The notes below the pieces were generated by a model. It had not been told where the DNA came from. It saw only the letters and a program-made list of their open reading frames with translations, and ran no database searches. The position numbers and the translations under genes are program-made. A stretch of DNA of 26,799 nucleotides from a virus. This document shows, one piece after another, positions 16,864 to 23,172 of this stretch (position 1 is the stretch's first letter; each line of letters opens with the position of its first letter). The DNA is taken from positions 1 to 26,799 of the IMG/VR virus record IMGVR_UViG_3300043395_003138; one strand, written 5' to 3'.

Positions 16864-17058
16864 ATGCCGATTTTACCAGCAACAGGTACAGAAATTACAA
16901 TGGGTAGGGTTCGCCAATCTTATACCAATACAGCCCCGGCAGCTGGCGCTAACATTGCGCTAAGTGGCACAATGGCAAGTTATATTGGTCAATCAACAGG
17001 TACTCAAATTAGTTTGAGCTCTGCATTTGGTGGAAGAACATTCCCATATACATACTAA
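16864..17058 (+). CDS. Small virion-associated protein (64 aa)
   Basis: 64 residues starting MPILPATGTEITMGRVRQSY. It resembles a short module frequent in phage structural proteins, in which LPASG-x-ISMSQV begins the chain and I-S-L/M-S-x-x-G ends it; the C-terminus here reads QISLSSAFGGRTFPYTY. The module is usually attached to larger fiber or collar proteins, so a free small copy could be a fiber cap or accessory subunit. It has its own late promoter, a good AGGAG ribosome site and a promoter/terminator unit directly after it. There are no catalytic residues and no Cys. Confidence 0.78.
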   Translation: MPILPATGTEITMGRVRQSYTNTAPAAGANIALSGTMASYIGQSTGTQISLSSAFGGRTFPYTY

Positions 17059-17077
17059 TTCTAATAAGAAACTTAAC

Positions 17078-17085
17078 TATAAATA
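17078..17085 (+). promoter_or_regulatory. Late promoter TATAAATA overlapping a terminator hairpin
   Basis: An exact consensus whose last five bases form part of the 5' arm of the hairpin at 17081-17108. Predicted transcription starts near 17091, in the hairpin loop, so the RNA lacks the 5' arm. Confidence 0.8.
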
Positions 17086-17112
17086 CCTCAATAAAACTTG
17101 AGGTATTTTTTT
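17081..17112 (+). terminator. Terminator hairpin whose 3' arm is the next gene's ribosome site
   Basis: A 10-bp perfect stem AAATACCTCA / TGAGGTATTT with an 8-base loop, followed by a T run that ends directly at the ATG at 17113. The 3' arm contains GAGG, the only Shine-Dalgarno-like sequence for the next gene. RNA reading through from upstream would pair it with CCTC. Confidence 0.85.
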
Positions 17113-17670
17113 ATGACCGACGAAACCCAAAATAATTCTTTTGACTTGGACAAACTATTAGATACTTGTCCGTATCCTGTGTTCAGTGATTTTGAAAGAG
17201 AAAACTTTTACAATGAAACAGGAGCCGCACTGTCTCGATATGTTATTGATACTGTAAACAGGATAAGAAAAATAGACAGCGATTTGGACAGCGAAAATCG
17301 AACCTATGAAAGAAACTGTTTAGAAGCTGAACGCACCAAGCTAGTAAAGTTTTTAAAGAGCCAAAAATTCGAATCTTTAGAAGAAGCAATTACCAATTGG
17401 GAGTTTGTAGAACAAGAATATTGGACACACTTTCTTGGCAAAAAAGCCGCACTTGAACTTCTTACATTTGGTAAAACAACCTACGAAACAATGAGCTTAA
17501 TGGTTAAACTGCCCGAAGCCAATTATATCAAAGCAACACAGATCTGTGTTAAACTAGCAAACACAATTAAAAACGCAACAGAAGCCGCAGAAAAAGAAGT
17601 AGGCGTAGTTGCAGGGCCGGGCGGCACAGGTGTTAAGAAAAACATTATACTCAAGCGTCCTAATGTATGA
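17113..17670 (+). CDS. Conserved-looking protein of unknown function (185 aa)
   Basis: I do not recognise this protein. The start is set at the ATG at 17113 (MTDETQNNSF); the in-frame TTG 15 bases upstream lies in the terminator stem and is rejected. The chain is mainly helical and acidic, with aromatic-rich segments (PYPVFSDFERENFY, NWEFVEQEYWTHFLG) and a helical centre KKAALELLTFGKTTYETMSLM. A Gly-rich turn (AGPGGTG) and a basic end KKNIILKRPNV close it. No enzyme motif, signal peptide or membrane segment is present. The late promoter before it and 4-base ATGA overlap with the glycosyltransferase indicate late expression and a linked role, perhaps a small virion or assembly protein. Confidence 0.8.
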   Translation: MTDETQNNSFDLDKLLDTCPYPVFSDFERENFYNETGAALSRYVIDTVNRIRKIDSDLDSENRTYERNCLEAERTKLVKFLKSQKFESLEEAITNWEFVEQEYWTHFLGKKAALELLTFGKTTYETMSLMVKLPEANYIKATQICVKLANTIKNATEAAEKEVGVVAGPGGTGVKKNIILKRPNV

Positions 17671-18305
17671 TTGAAAATTTTAGGGTTGCTGTTTGTATTC
17701 CCGCTAGGGATCAAATGCACACAGCAACGACCTATTCTTTGTGGAATCTCTGCGAACTGCTTTCTCGCCTAGGAGTAGAAAGCAGGTTGTTTATTGCCGC
17801 TGGCACACTGATTTGCAATCAAAGACATAACTTAGTAGAATCTGCCAAAGAGTGGGAAGCAACTCATGTCATGTTTATTGACAGTGACATGGAATTTGAA
17901 CCGCATCATGTTATTGAATTGTTGGAATTTGATCAACCTATTGTTGGTGCCGCTTATAGCAAAAGAGTTGAACCACTGTTGCCTACAGCTTGGTATAAAA
18001 TAGATGACTGGGACAGTTGGGTTAAGTTTGACAAAGTAGAAGAAACTCATATACAAGTTGAAGCCATGGCTTTGGGCTTTTGTTTAATAAGAATGGATGT
18101 CTTTGATATAGTTCCCAAGCCTTGGTTTGTGTTAGGATATCATGAAGGTCAGTATACAGGAGAAGACATTGAGTTCTTTAGAATGTGTAATAAGCAAGGA
18201 TTAAAAATTTGGCTTGATGTGCAAACTTCTTGCGAGATAGGTCATCTAGGAATTAAGAGCTATAAAATATTTGGCGATGACGATGTAGACTTTGCCATTT
18301 CTTAA
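17667..18305 (+). CDS. GT-A type glycosyltransferase (family 2-like)
   Basis: 212 residues with the glycosyltransferase 2-like layout: the opening strand FRVAVCIPARDQMHT, then LICNQRHNLVESA, the metal-binding DxD motif in MFIDSDMEF (residues 72-74), IVGAAYSKR, and GEDIEFFRMC (166-168), which could supply the catalytic base. A late His in EIGHLG (194) is the usual third metal ligand in this class. No membrane segments are present, so it is a soluble enzyme using an activated sugar. The acceptor is unknown: phage DNA, a virion protein or host surface glycan are all possible. It starts by ATGA overlap with the preceding gene. Its last 53 bases overlap the convergent gene on the other strand, and no terminator is seen there. 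Confidence 0.88.
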   Translation: MIENFRVAVCIPARDQMHTATTYSLWNLCELLSRLGVESRLFIAAGTLICNQRHNLVESAKEWEATHVMFIDSDMEFEPHHVIELLEFDQPIVGAAYSKRVEPLLPTAWYKIDDWDSWVKFDKVEETHIQVEAMALGFCLIRMDVFDIVPKPWFVLGYHEGQYTGEDIEFFRMCNKQGLKIWLDVQTSCEIGHLGIKSYKIFGDDDVDFAIS

Positions 18306-18648
18306 GCCACTTGTTTAGTTTGTTTGTATTCTGTTCAGCAATAATAGATGTGTGACCGTTGTTAAATTCTTGTTGTAACTTTAAATCTTTTTCACAGCAT
18401 TCTATTAGCAAGTCTAAAGTTGTATCGTTTATAGACAGCAGTGTTTGAATCAACGGGTGTTGCTCTTTTTCTAAATTTAATAAATGTTGAACTTGCAAAT
18501 ACCATCTCTCAACATAACATATTTCTTCTCGAAATAAACTATTAAGGTATGGATTATTAAGCCGTTGATCCCAGCTATAAAATAAGTCTACTGACTTTGC
18601 TCTTTTAAGATGCCTCTTCCTGGGAAACTGTATTATCTCTGCTGGCAT
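18253..18648 (-). CDS. Helical protein of unknown function (131 aa)
   Basis: I do not recognise this protein. It has a basic start MPAEIIQFPRKRHLKRAK, then helices rich in aromatic and acidic residues (LFREEICYVERWYLQVQHLLNLEKEQHP), a pair of Cys (IECCEKD) and a basic end. There is no enzyme motif, signal peptide or membrane segment. It overlaps the Nudix gene by 44 bases at its start and runs 53 bases into the glycosyltransferase gene on the opposite strand at its end. Such tight packing is normal in phages, but it makes this the least certain of the minus-strand genes. No alternative Met start lies inside the first half. Confidence 0.68.
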   Translation of the reverse strand: MPAEIIQFPRKRHLKRAKSVDLFYSWDQRLNNPYLNSLFREEICYVERWYLQVQHLLNLEKEQHPLIQTLLSINDTTLDLLIECCEKDLKLQQEFNNGHTSIIAEQNTNKLNKWLKKWQSLHRHRQIFYSS

Positions 18649-19078
18649 TCTTATTATCCACCCAACTGTAAAAGTTTTTAAACTTTTTAATAAGCCTGGA
18701 AGAACTTATCATTTTTCTTGCTTTAGGATGTAATGGATTAGGCAACGAATCAATGCTAGTCCAAGCATACCCTGCGCTTTCCCAATTCAACTCTGGGACA
18801 AATTCTTTGTTGACAAGCACCACGAATGTATCGTAGATAAAATCTTTGCTTCTGCTTTGATATCTATGAAGCGGTGTTATCTTTTTAATTTTTGTTAAAT
18901 TTAATTCTTCTTTTAATTCTCGACGAAGTGCATCAGCTGGAGTTTCTTCGTGCTCTACTCGGCCTCCTGCAAAAGTCCAAGTGTTAGGATGAGTTTCACG
19001 AGCACTACGAAGTATAGTCATAACCTTGCCTGTACTTTCGCTTACAATAATAGCTCCAACTCCTTTGAACTGTTTCAC
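18605..19078 (-). CDS. Nudix hydrolase (MutT-like)
   Basis: The Nudix box is complete: G39-x5-E45-x7-R53-E54-L-x-E57-E58, with Asn in place of the usual final Gly. It is set in the family frame GVGAIIVSESTGKVMTILR...WTFAGGRVE. These enzymes split nucleoside diphosphates linked to another group; the substrate here (oxidised dNTP, ADP-ribose, dinucleotide, capped RNA) cannot be read from sequence. I chose the GTG at 19078 (157 aa, MKQFKGVGAI). It overlaps the gp15 stop as GTGA and has a GGTGGAG ribosome site 9 bases upstream. A GTG at 19093 would add five residues but lacks such a site. It is translated with the gp14-gp15 operon, an odd place for a housekeeping-type enzyme. Confidence 0.92.
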   Translation of the reverse strand: MKQFKGVGAIIVSESTGKVMTILRSARETHPNTWTFAGGRVEHEETPADALRRELKEELNLTKIKKITPLHRYQSRSKDFIYDTFVVLVNKEFVPELNWESAGYAWTSIDSLPNPLHPKARKMISSSRLIKKFKNFYSWVDNKNASRDNTVSQEEAS

Positions 19079-20430
19079 AAATATAATCTCCACCAGCCGT
19101 TTCTATATGTGCCTTCTGTGGCACTAATCCATTGACCTAATCGCCATTCATAGATAATGCTTGACGCAGTATTTAACACAATGGCATTAGAATTAGATGC
19201 ACTGTCAAAACTAACTACCCATGTACTTCCGTTGTACTGTATAATGTCATTGGCACTAGCAGAGGATGTGCCCCATGCACCAGAGTTAGGCAAGTCTGCT
19301 AAAATTAAATATCGTTGTCCTATCAACGGACTTGGCAGTCCTCGTCCTGGTCCAACTCTTGTAGGATCAATGATACCACTAATAGACGGGATATTAGTAA
19401 TAGGCAATGTATCTTGGTCGACAGTAATGTAAGCCAAATTACCTTGACTAGGATCTAGTTCATTAATAACTGCAATAATATCGTTGTTTGGATCACTGGG
19501 ATCGTCTCCTCGACGAAGTCTGATATTACTAATACCTAAGCGTATTTCCCCAAATGACTTTAATGAATCTGCCCAAGTTAAAGGATTGCCTTCATCGTCT
19601 ACTACGCCGCCAGATTTGTTAAGCAACAGTGCTTGATTGCCTTCGATGCGTACTTGAAGTTTTCTATCTTCAAATGTTACAATAACCCATTGCTTGGTAG
19701 GAGCCGGATCAACAGGATTCCAATCAAGTGGATTGTCTCCTTCGCTTAGTTTTTTAATGTCTGTTAATATAGTATGAATAAGCGTTTGCCTCTTAACTTT
19801 GGCAGGCGGATTAATAAAAACAGGAATAGTAAAGTTTAACGCGGTAACATCGATGATGTCGTCGGTGCCCATTGGAACTTGTCTAACGCTCCACACAATG
19901 TTAACTAACTCTGCATAAGTCAAATTACTCCAGTCAAATGGATTGTCGTTGGTTTTAAAATTAATACTTGGATTGAATAGAACTAACAACTGTTCCATTA
20001 ATTGTAGTTTTTGATCAGTGTTAGATGTCCAAATATCCACTTGTAGTGTTAGGTCGTAGGGCACAGGCACATGTCGTTCAATGGTGTAAGTATTGCCAAC
20101 TTCACCTTCTATGTACTCGCCAGTAGTAGGATCAAACTTCTTTTCGTAGACCTGCACCTTATTGATGTGTGTAGGGTTAGTTCTGCGTTCAGCACTGATT
20201 TGCATGTCTGTAACATAACAGCTGATAAACGGAACAGTATTAATCATATTCTCACTTTGGTTCTTCATAATGTGAGCAGCCATACGATTAATGTCACCGT
20301 AACGCACAGGCACTTGAATATAACTTTCGTTTCCGTTTCTGTCTTTACCGGTCTTAACACTGAACCCACCCAGTATACGCATAAACTGAGTTAGGTAGCG
20401 TCTTATTTGTTCGTCGTAAAAATACAGCAT
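19075..20430 (-). CDS. gp15: Tail sheath stabiliser/tail completion protein gp15, with long C-terminal extension
   Basis: The N-terminal 250 residues match T4 gp15, which caps the tail tube and sheath and joins the tail to the neck. Shared features are the opening YFYDEQIRRYLTQFMRI, the strand YIQVPVRYGDINRMAAHIM, TVPFISCYVTDM, the PVPYDLTLQVDIWT strand with MEQLLVLFNPSINF, and the ALNFTIPVFINPP segment. From about residue 250 to 451 there is an extension absent from T4 gp15 (272 aa). It is beta-rich and ends in a module of the type DIIQYNGSTWVVSFD...IVLNTASSIIYEWRLGQWI...GTYRNGWWRLYL, seen in other phage structural proteins. The extension could decorate the neck or anchor an appendage. It follows gp14 by one base. 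Confidence 0.88.
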   Translation of the reverse strand: MLYFYDEQIRRYLTQFMRILGGFSVKTGKDRNGNESYIQVPVRYGDINRMAAHIMKNQSENMINTVPFISCYVTDMQISAERRTNPTHINKVQVYEKKFDPTTGEYIEGEVGNTYTIERHVPVPYDLTLQVDIWTSNTDQKLQLMEQLLVLFNPSINFKTNDNPFDWSNLTYAELVNIVWSVRQVPMGTDDIIDVTALNFTIPVFINPPAKVKRQTLIHTILTDIKKLSEGDNPLDWNPVDPAPTKQWVIVTFEDRKLQVRIEGNQALLLNKSGGVVDDEGNPLTWADSLKSFGEIRLGISNIRLRRGDDPSDPNNDIIAVINELDPSQGNLAYITVDQDTLPITNIPSISGIIDPTRVGPGRGLPSPLIGQRYLILADLPNSGAWGTSSASANDIIQYNGSTWVVSFDSASNSNAIVLNTASSIIYEWRLGQWISATEGTYRNGWWRLYL

Positions 20431-20431
20431 G

Positions 20432-21478
20432 TTAGAAATCCGTTTTTGGCCTAATAACTTGGCTTAATGATTGACGCTCAGGCATCTCTTGGTTACCAAT
20501 AACCGTGGTATTTGTATTGTTAATAAATGGTGCGGCGTTCAATACTCGATCCTTAACATCTGCTAATCCTTCACCAGTTTGTACTCGTTGCCAGCGGGTT
20601 CCTCTGTAAACAAACAAAGTAGCCGGGTTATAGTCTGTACGCAAGAAGAAATCTCCTTGTGAAGGATTCAACGGGAAGCTCAAACCAGAGTCTAAAACTT
20701 CGCCGTGATCATAAGTTGGGTTTTCGTTACGCTGATAACTCTTGCTGGTTTTACTGATTAAATTATCTTCGTTGTCTAATAAACTAGGGGCAAGTTGTTC
20801 GCCTCTTTCAACAATAGCATTACTAATTTTTAATTCTGTTTGGTAAGTGCTTAACGCTTCTTTTAGTGTATCAACACCGTTATCTGCTTTTTGCTGTAGG
20901 ATATCTCTGTACTCTTGAGCATCAGTCATTGGGCTTGCTTTGATACGCCAAATGTGAGGATACCAAGTTGGACTAAAACCTTCTGCGGCACGACTAGCAT
21001 CTTGGATAACATAGAATTTATTGATAGCAGGCTTGCTTTGATCTAATAACAAATCATCGCGAACATGGGGAAGTTCGATGACATCGCCGGCCATTAGTTT
21101 TCGTCCCATGCGCTCAATCATGTCGTTGATGTGAAAGCTAACAAAAATTGTGTCAGCACTTAGAAACAAACCGAACTGAGTTAAGTCAAAGTCTTGGTCT
21201 CCGACATTGTACACTCCTCGAAGTTCATAGACATCGGGATCATAAATCCTGTCTCTGTTTTCTAAAAACAGCAAGTCTTGAATTTTTGTTTCGTTGAGTA
21301 TATCGTCGGCTGTATAGTTTGGTTTCGTTGGATCGTCGCTTGCTCCTTGATCGGCAGGCTGTAGATACTTGTGAACCAAAACAGCGGTTCCTCCCACAAA
21401 GAACTGCTCACGAATGATCTTGTCCATAAAGTGGAAGTCTTTTGTTTTTTCGTTTTTCCAAAGGCTTAGTCTAGGCAT
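20432..21478 (-). CDS. gp14: Neck protein gp14
   Basis: A 348-residue neck protein of the T4 gp14 type, which with gp13 closes the packaged head and receives the tail. Supporting features are the position immediately before gp15 in the T4 order, the early segment IIREQFFVGGTAVLVHKYL, the FGLFLSADTIFVSFHINDM block, AGDVIELPHVRDDLLL, and KFYVIQDASRAAEGFSPTWYPHIWRIKASP, which parallels the T4 gp14 FPMDNSLFEI region. The last third (NPSQGDFFLRTDYNPATLFVYRGTRWQ) is a beta segment common in virion proteins. It is longer than T4 gp14 (256 aa). The start ATG follows a GGTAAATACT sequence on the minus strand, a possible late promoter. It heads a minus-strand operon that runs against its T4 partner gp13, encoded 3 kb away on the other strand. 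Confidence 0.82.
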   Translation of the reverse strand: MPRLSLWKNEKTKDFHFMDKIIREQFFVGGTAVLVHKYLQPADQGASDDPTKPNYTADDILNETKIQDLLFLENRDRIYDPDVYELRGVYNVGDQDFDLTQFGLFLSADTIFVSFHINDMIERMGRKLMAGDVIELPHVRDDLLLDQSKPAINKFYVIQDASRAAEGFSPTWYPHIWRIKASPMTDAQEYRDILQQKADNGVDTLKEALSTYQTELKISNAIVERGEQLAPSLLDNEDNLISKTSKSYQRNENPTYDHGEVLDSGLSFPLNPSQGDFFLRTDYNPATLFVYRGTRWQRVQTGEGLADVKDRVLNAAPFINNTNTTVIGNQEMPERQSLSQVIRPKTDF

Positions 21479-21486
21479 AATGTTAG

Positions 21487-21494
21487 TATTTACC
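21487..21494 (-). promoter_or_regulatory. Possible late promoter GGTAAATA for gp14-gp15
   Basis: Reading the minus strand, GGTAAATACT lies 8 bases before the gp14 ATG. It matches the TAAATACT core of the plus-strand late promoters but not the first two bases, so it is a weaker candidate. It is the only late-like sequence upstream of this operon. Confidence 0.45.
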
Positions 21495-21506
21495 TATAAA
21501 ATTAAA

Positions 21507-21535
21507 TTGACAATAAATGGAAATTATTATATAAT
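21507..21535 (+). promoter_or_regulatory. Perfect sigma70 promoter for the metallopeptidase gene
   Basis: TTGACA (21507-21512), 17-base spacer, TATAAT (21530-21535): both boxes and the spacing are consensus for host sigma70 RNA polymerase. The start of transcription is expected near 21542, before an AAAGGA ribosome site and the ATG at 21559. This marks the gene as early or middle. Confidence 0.92.
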
Positions 21536-21558
21536 TGGTTATACGACAAAGGAATACC

Positions 21559-21960
21559 ATGGAATTCGTAGTCAAAACACGCAGTAAAAAGACAAAAAAA
21601 TTTATAGACAGTATCATGCCCAGTTTGATCAAGCAACTAGGCTTGACTAATAGTCGTAAATTTGTATTAATTGAAATTTGCCGACTTGACGCGGATAAAG
21701 GGTTGACTACTCCACTGCCGGGATTAGACAGTTATGTCATTGCTTTAAACCCTGCAAAATGGGAAGAATTAGGTTCCACACTTGCACATGAAATGGTTCA
21801 TGTCAGGCAATTAGCCAAAGGTATACTTAAAGCAGAAGGCGGCACCAAATGGTGGCGAGGAAAAAAGTACACTAAGCGTACCAAATATTTGGACATGCCT
21901 TGGGAAATCGATGCCTTTGCTAGACAAGAACTTTTATTTCGTCGCGCCCTTGAAATGTAA
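21559..21960 (+). CDS. Putative HExxH zinc metallopeptidase
   Basis: 133 residues with a classic zinc protease helix LAHEMVHVRQLAKG (His77, Glu78, His81) and a downstream PWEIDAFARQ whose Glu116 is a good third zinc ligand, as in gluzincins. The N-terminal half is a small alpha/beta region with SYVIALNP before the active-site helix. No signal peptide is present, so it should act in the cytoplasm. I cannot name a substrate; phage proteins of this build are mostly uncharacterised. The start is the ATG at 21559, with AAAGGA 6 bases upstream; the in-frame TTG at 21535 overlaps the promoter and is rejected. A perfect sigma70 promoter points to expression soon after infection, for example to act on a host protein. 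Confidence 0.82.
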   Translation: MEFVVKTRSKKTKKFIDSIMPSLIKQLGLTNSRKFVLIEICRLDADKGLTTPLPGLDSYVIALNPAKWEELGSTLAHEMVHVRQLAKGILKAEGGTKWWRGKKYTKRTKYLDMPWEIDAFARQELLFRRALEM

Positions 21961-21984
21961 TACTTTGTACTACATTCTCAATAA

Positions 21985-22013
21985 TTGACAATAATTGGTA
22001 AATTTGCTATAAT
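21985..22013 (+). promoter_or_regulatory. Perfect sigma70 promoter for the 377-aa/lipoprotein operon
   Basis: TTGACA (21985-21990), 17-base spacer, TATAAT (22008-22013). The surroundings AATTGACAATAA match the promoter at 21507, so the two look like copies. Transcription should start near 22020, before an AAGGA ribosome site and the ATG at 22039. Confidence 0.92.
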
Positions 22014-22038
22014 ATTGGTATAGCTTGTAAGGAACCAT

Positions 22039-23172
22039 ATGAAACCCACAGTAAGCATCAAACCACTGAATCCAAGAAGTGCTGATACGAAGTACACTGG
22101 CACAGAGCCTATTTGGAAAACTCAGCCCACCGACAATCGTTTTTCCGAAATGACTCGTGCATTTAATTGGTACGGGTATTTTTACGGCAAAAAAGATGCC
22201 AAAGAATTTGTTGCCATTTATTTAGACTTCAACGGTCGTACAAAGGACTCGAAGAAGATCCGTGCTTTACCCGACAGCCAAGTTAGAACGACTACAGGGT
22301 GGTTGTGCCGTATGGTACTAATGGGCTTGCAGTTAACAGAGCAAGAGCAAATCAAACTAGATAATTATCTCAATGAGTTGCTGTCTAGTAAAGAGGAAAA
22401 AGTAGAAGATGTTGCCGTAGAAGAAACAGCGAGTCGTCCAAATATCCAGGACCGACTCAACGAAAAGATGAGCGAGTGTCTGGGCGAAGTTGAAGGTCGC
22501 TTTGACGAGTTTGTTACAGCACAACAATTTAAAGGCGAGCCTAAGCTGATTGAACTGTTTACGCAGTTCAATGTTCAGCCTGCTCAACTTAAAACAGCTC
22601 AACAACTTATTGAAAATAAGGTTGCAGAGTTCAGCGAAATCCTTGACACCAAAGACAGTCAAGTGTTGGAAGCATATAAACATCTTGGTAAGCGCCAACT
22701 TAACGCTATTGTAAAATGGTGGCAACAGGCATTGGCTGATGTTAACAGCTACAACATTGTCAAGAAGGCTAGCCGCGCCCCTCGCAAGAAAAAGGCAGTC
22801 AGCCCTGAGAAGGTTGTCAGCAAGCTCAAGTTCCTAAAAGAATTTGATGAGCTAAAACTCAAAAGCGTGGAGCCAACTGCAATTCTTACAGCCACAGAAT
22901 TGTGGGTCTACAATACAAAGACTCGTAAGCTAGGCATTTACATTGTAGACCAATACGCTGGCGCATTAAGTGTTAAAGGCACAAAGGTAACTGGTTTCGA
23001 CGCCGCCGCAAGTGTTCAAAAGACTTTGCGTAAGCCAAAGGAACAATTAAAAGAGTGGGCCAGTAACGGAAAGCCTGCCGCTAAAAAGTGGTTTAAAGGA
23101 GTGCGTAGCACAGAGATTAAACTTAATGGTACAATCAACGCAGACATGATTCTGCTGAAAGCATACAAGTGA
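22039..23172 (+). CDS. Protein of unknown function (377 aa)
   Basis: I cannot assign a function. The N-terminal 110 residues form a compact-looking region (RFSEMTRAFNWYGYFYGKKDAKEFVAIYL...LPDSQVRTTTGWLCRMVLMG). A Glu/Lys-rich helical stretch (about 110-240) with WWQQALADVNSY follows, then a very basic linker ASRAPRKKKAV. The C-terminal domain (280-377) has a beta-type core, ATELWVYNTKTRKLGIYIVDQYAGALSVKGTKVTGFD, and a Lys-rich end. The basic linker and C-terminus suggest nucleic-acid binding. It is driven by a perfect sigma70 promoter, so it is probably made early or middle. Its stop overlaps the lipoprotein start (GTGA), so the two are translationally coupled. Confidence 0.85.
   Translation: MKPTVSIKPLNPRSADTKYTGTEPIWKTQPTDNRFSEMTRAFNWYGYFYGKKDAKEFVAIYLDFNGRTKDSKKIRALPDSQVRTTTGWLCRMVLMGLQLTEQEQIKLDNYLNELLSSKEEKVEDVAVEETASRPNIQDRLNEKMSECLGEVEGRFDEFVTAQQFKGEPKLIELFTQFNVQPAQLKTAQQLIENKVAEFSEILDTKDSQVLEAYKHLGKRQLNAIVKWWQQALADVNSYNIVKKASRAPRKKKAVSPEKVVSKLKFLKEFDELKLKSVEPTAILTATELWVYNTKTRKLGIYIVDQYAGALSVKGTKVTGFDAAASVQKTLRKPKEQLKEWASNGKPAAKKWFKGVRSTEIKLNGTINADMILLKAYK

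Noticed and set aside
17098-17112. TTG at 17098 as start of the 185-aa protein
   Set aside because: It lies in the terminator hairpin and its codons are the T run; the ATG at 17113 follows directly.
19079-19093. GTG at 19093 as the Nudix start
   Set aside because: The GTG at 19078 has the GGTGGAG ribosome site and the typical GTGA stop-start overlap.
21535-21558. Upstream TTG start of the metallopeptidase
   Set aside because: It begins on the last base of the -10 box, before the expected transcription start; the ATG at 21559 has a good ribosome site.
22357-22725. 122-codon minus-strand frame over the 377-aa gene
   Set aside because: Antisense to a well-supported gene, with no promoter or ribosome site.
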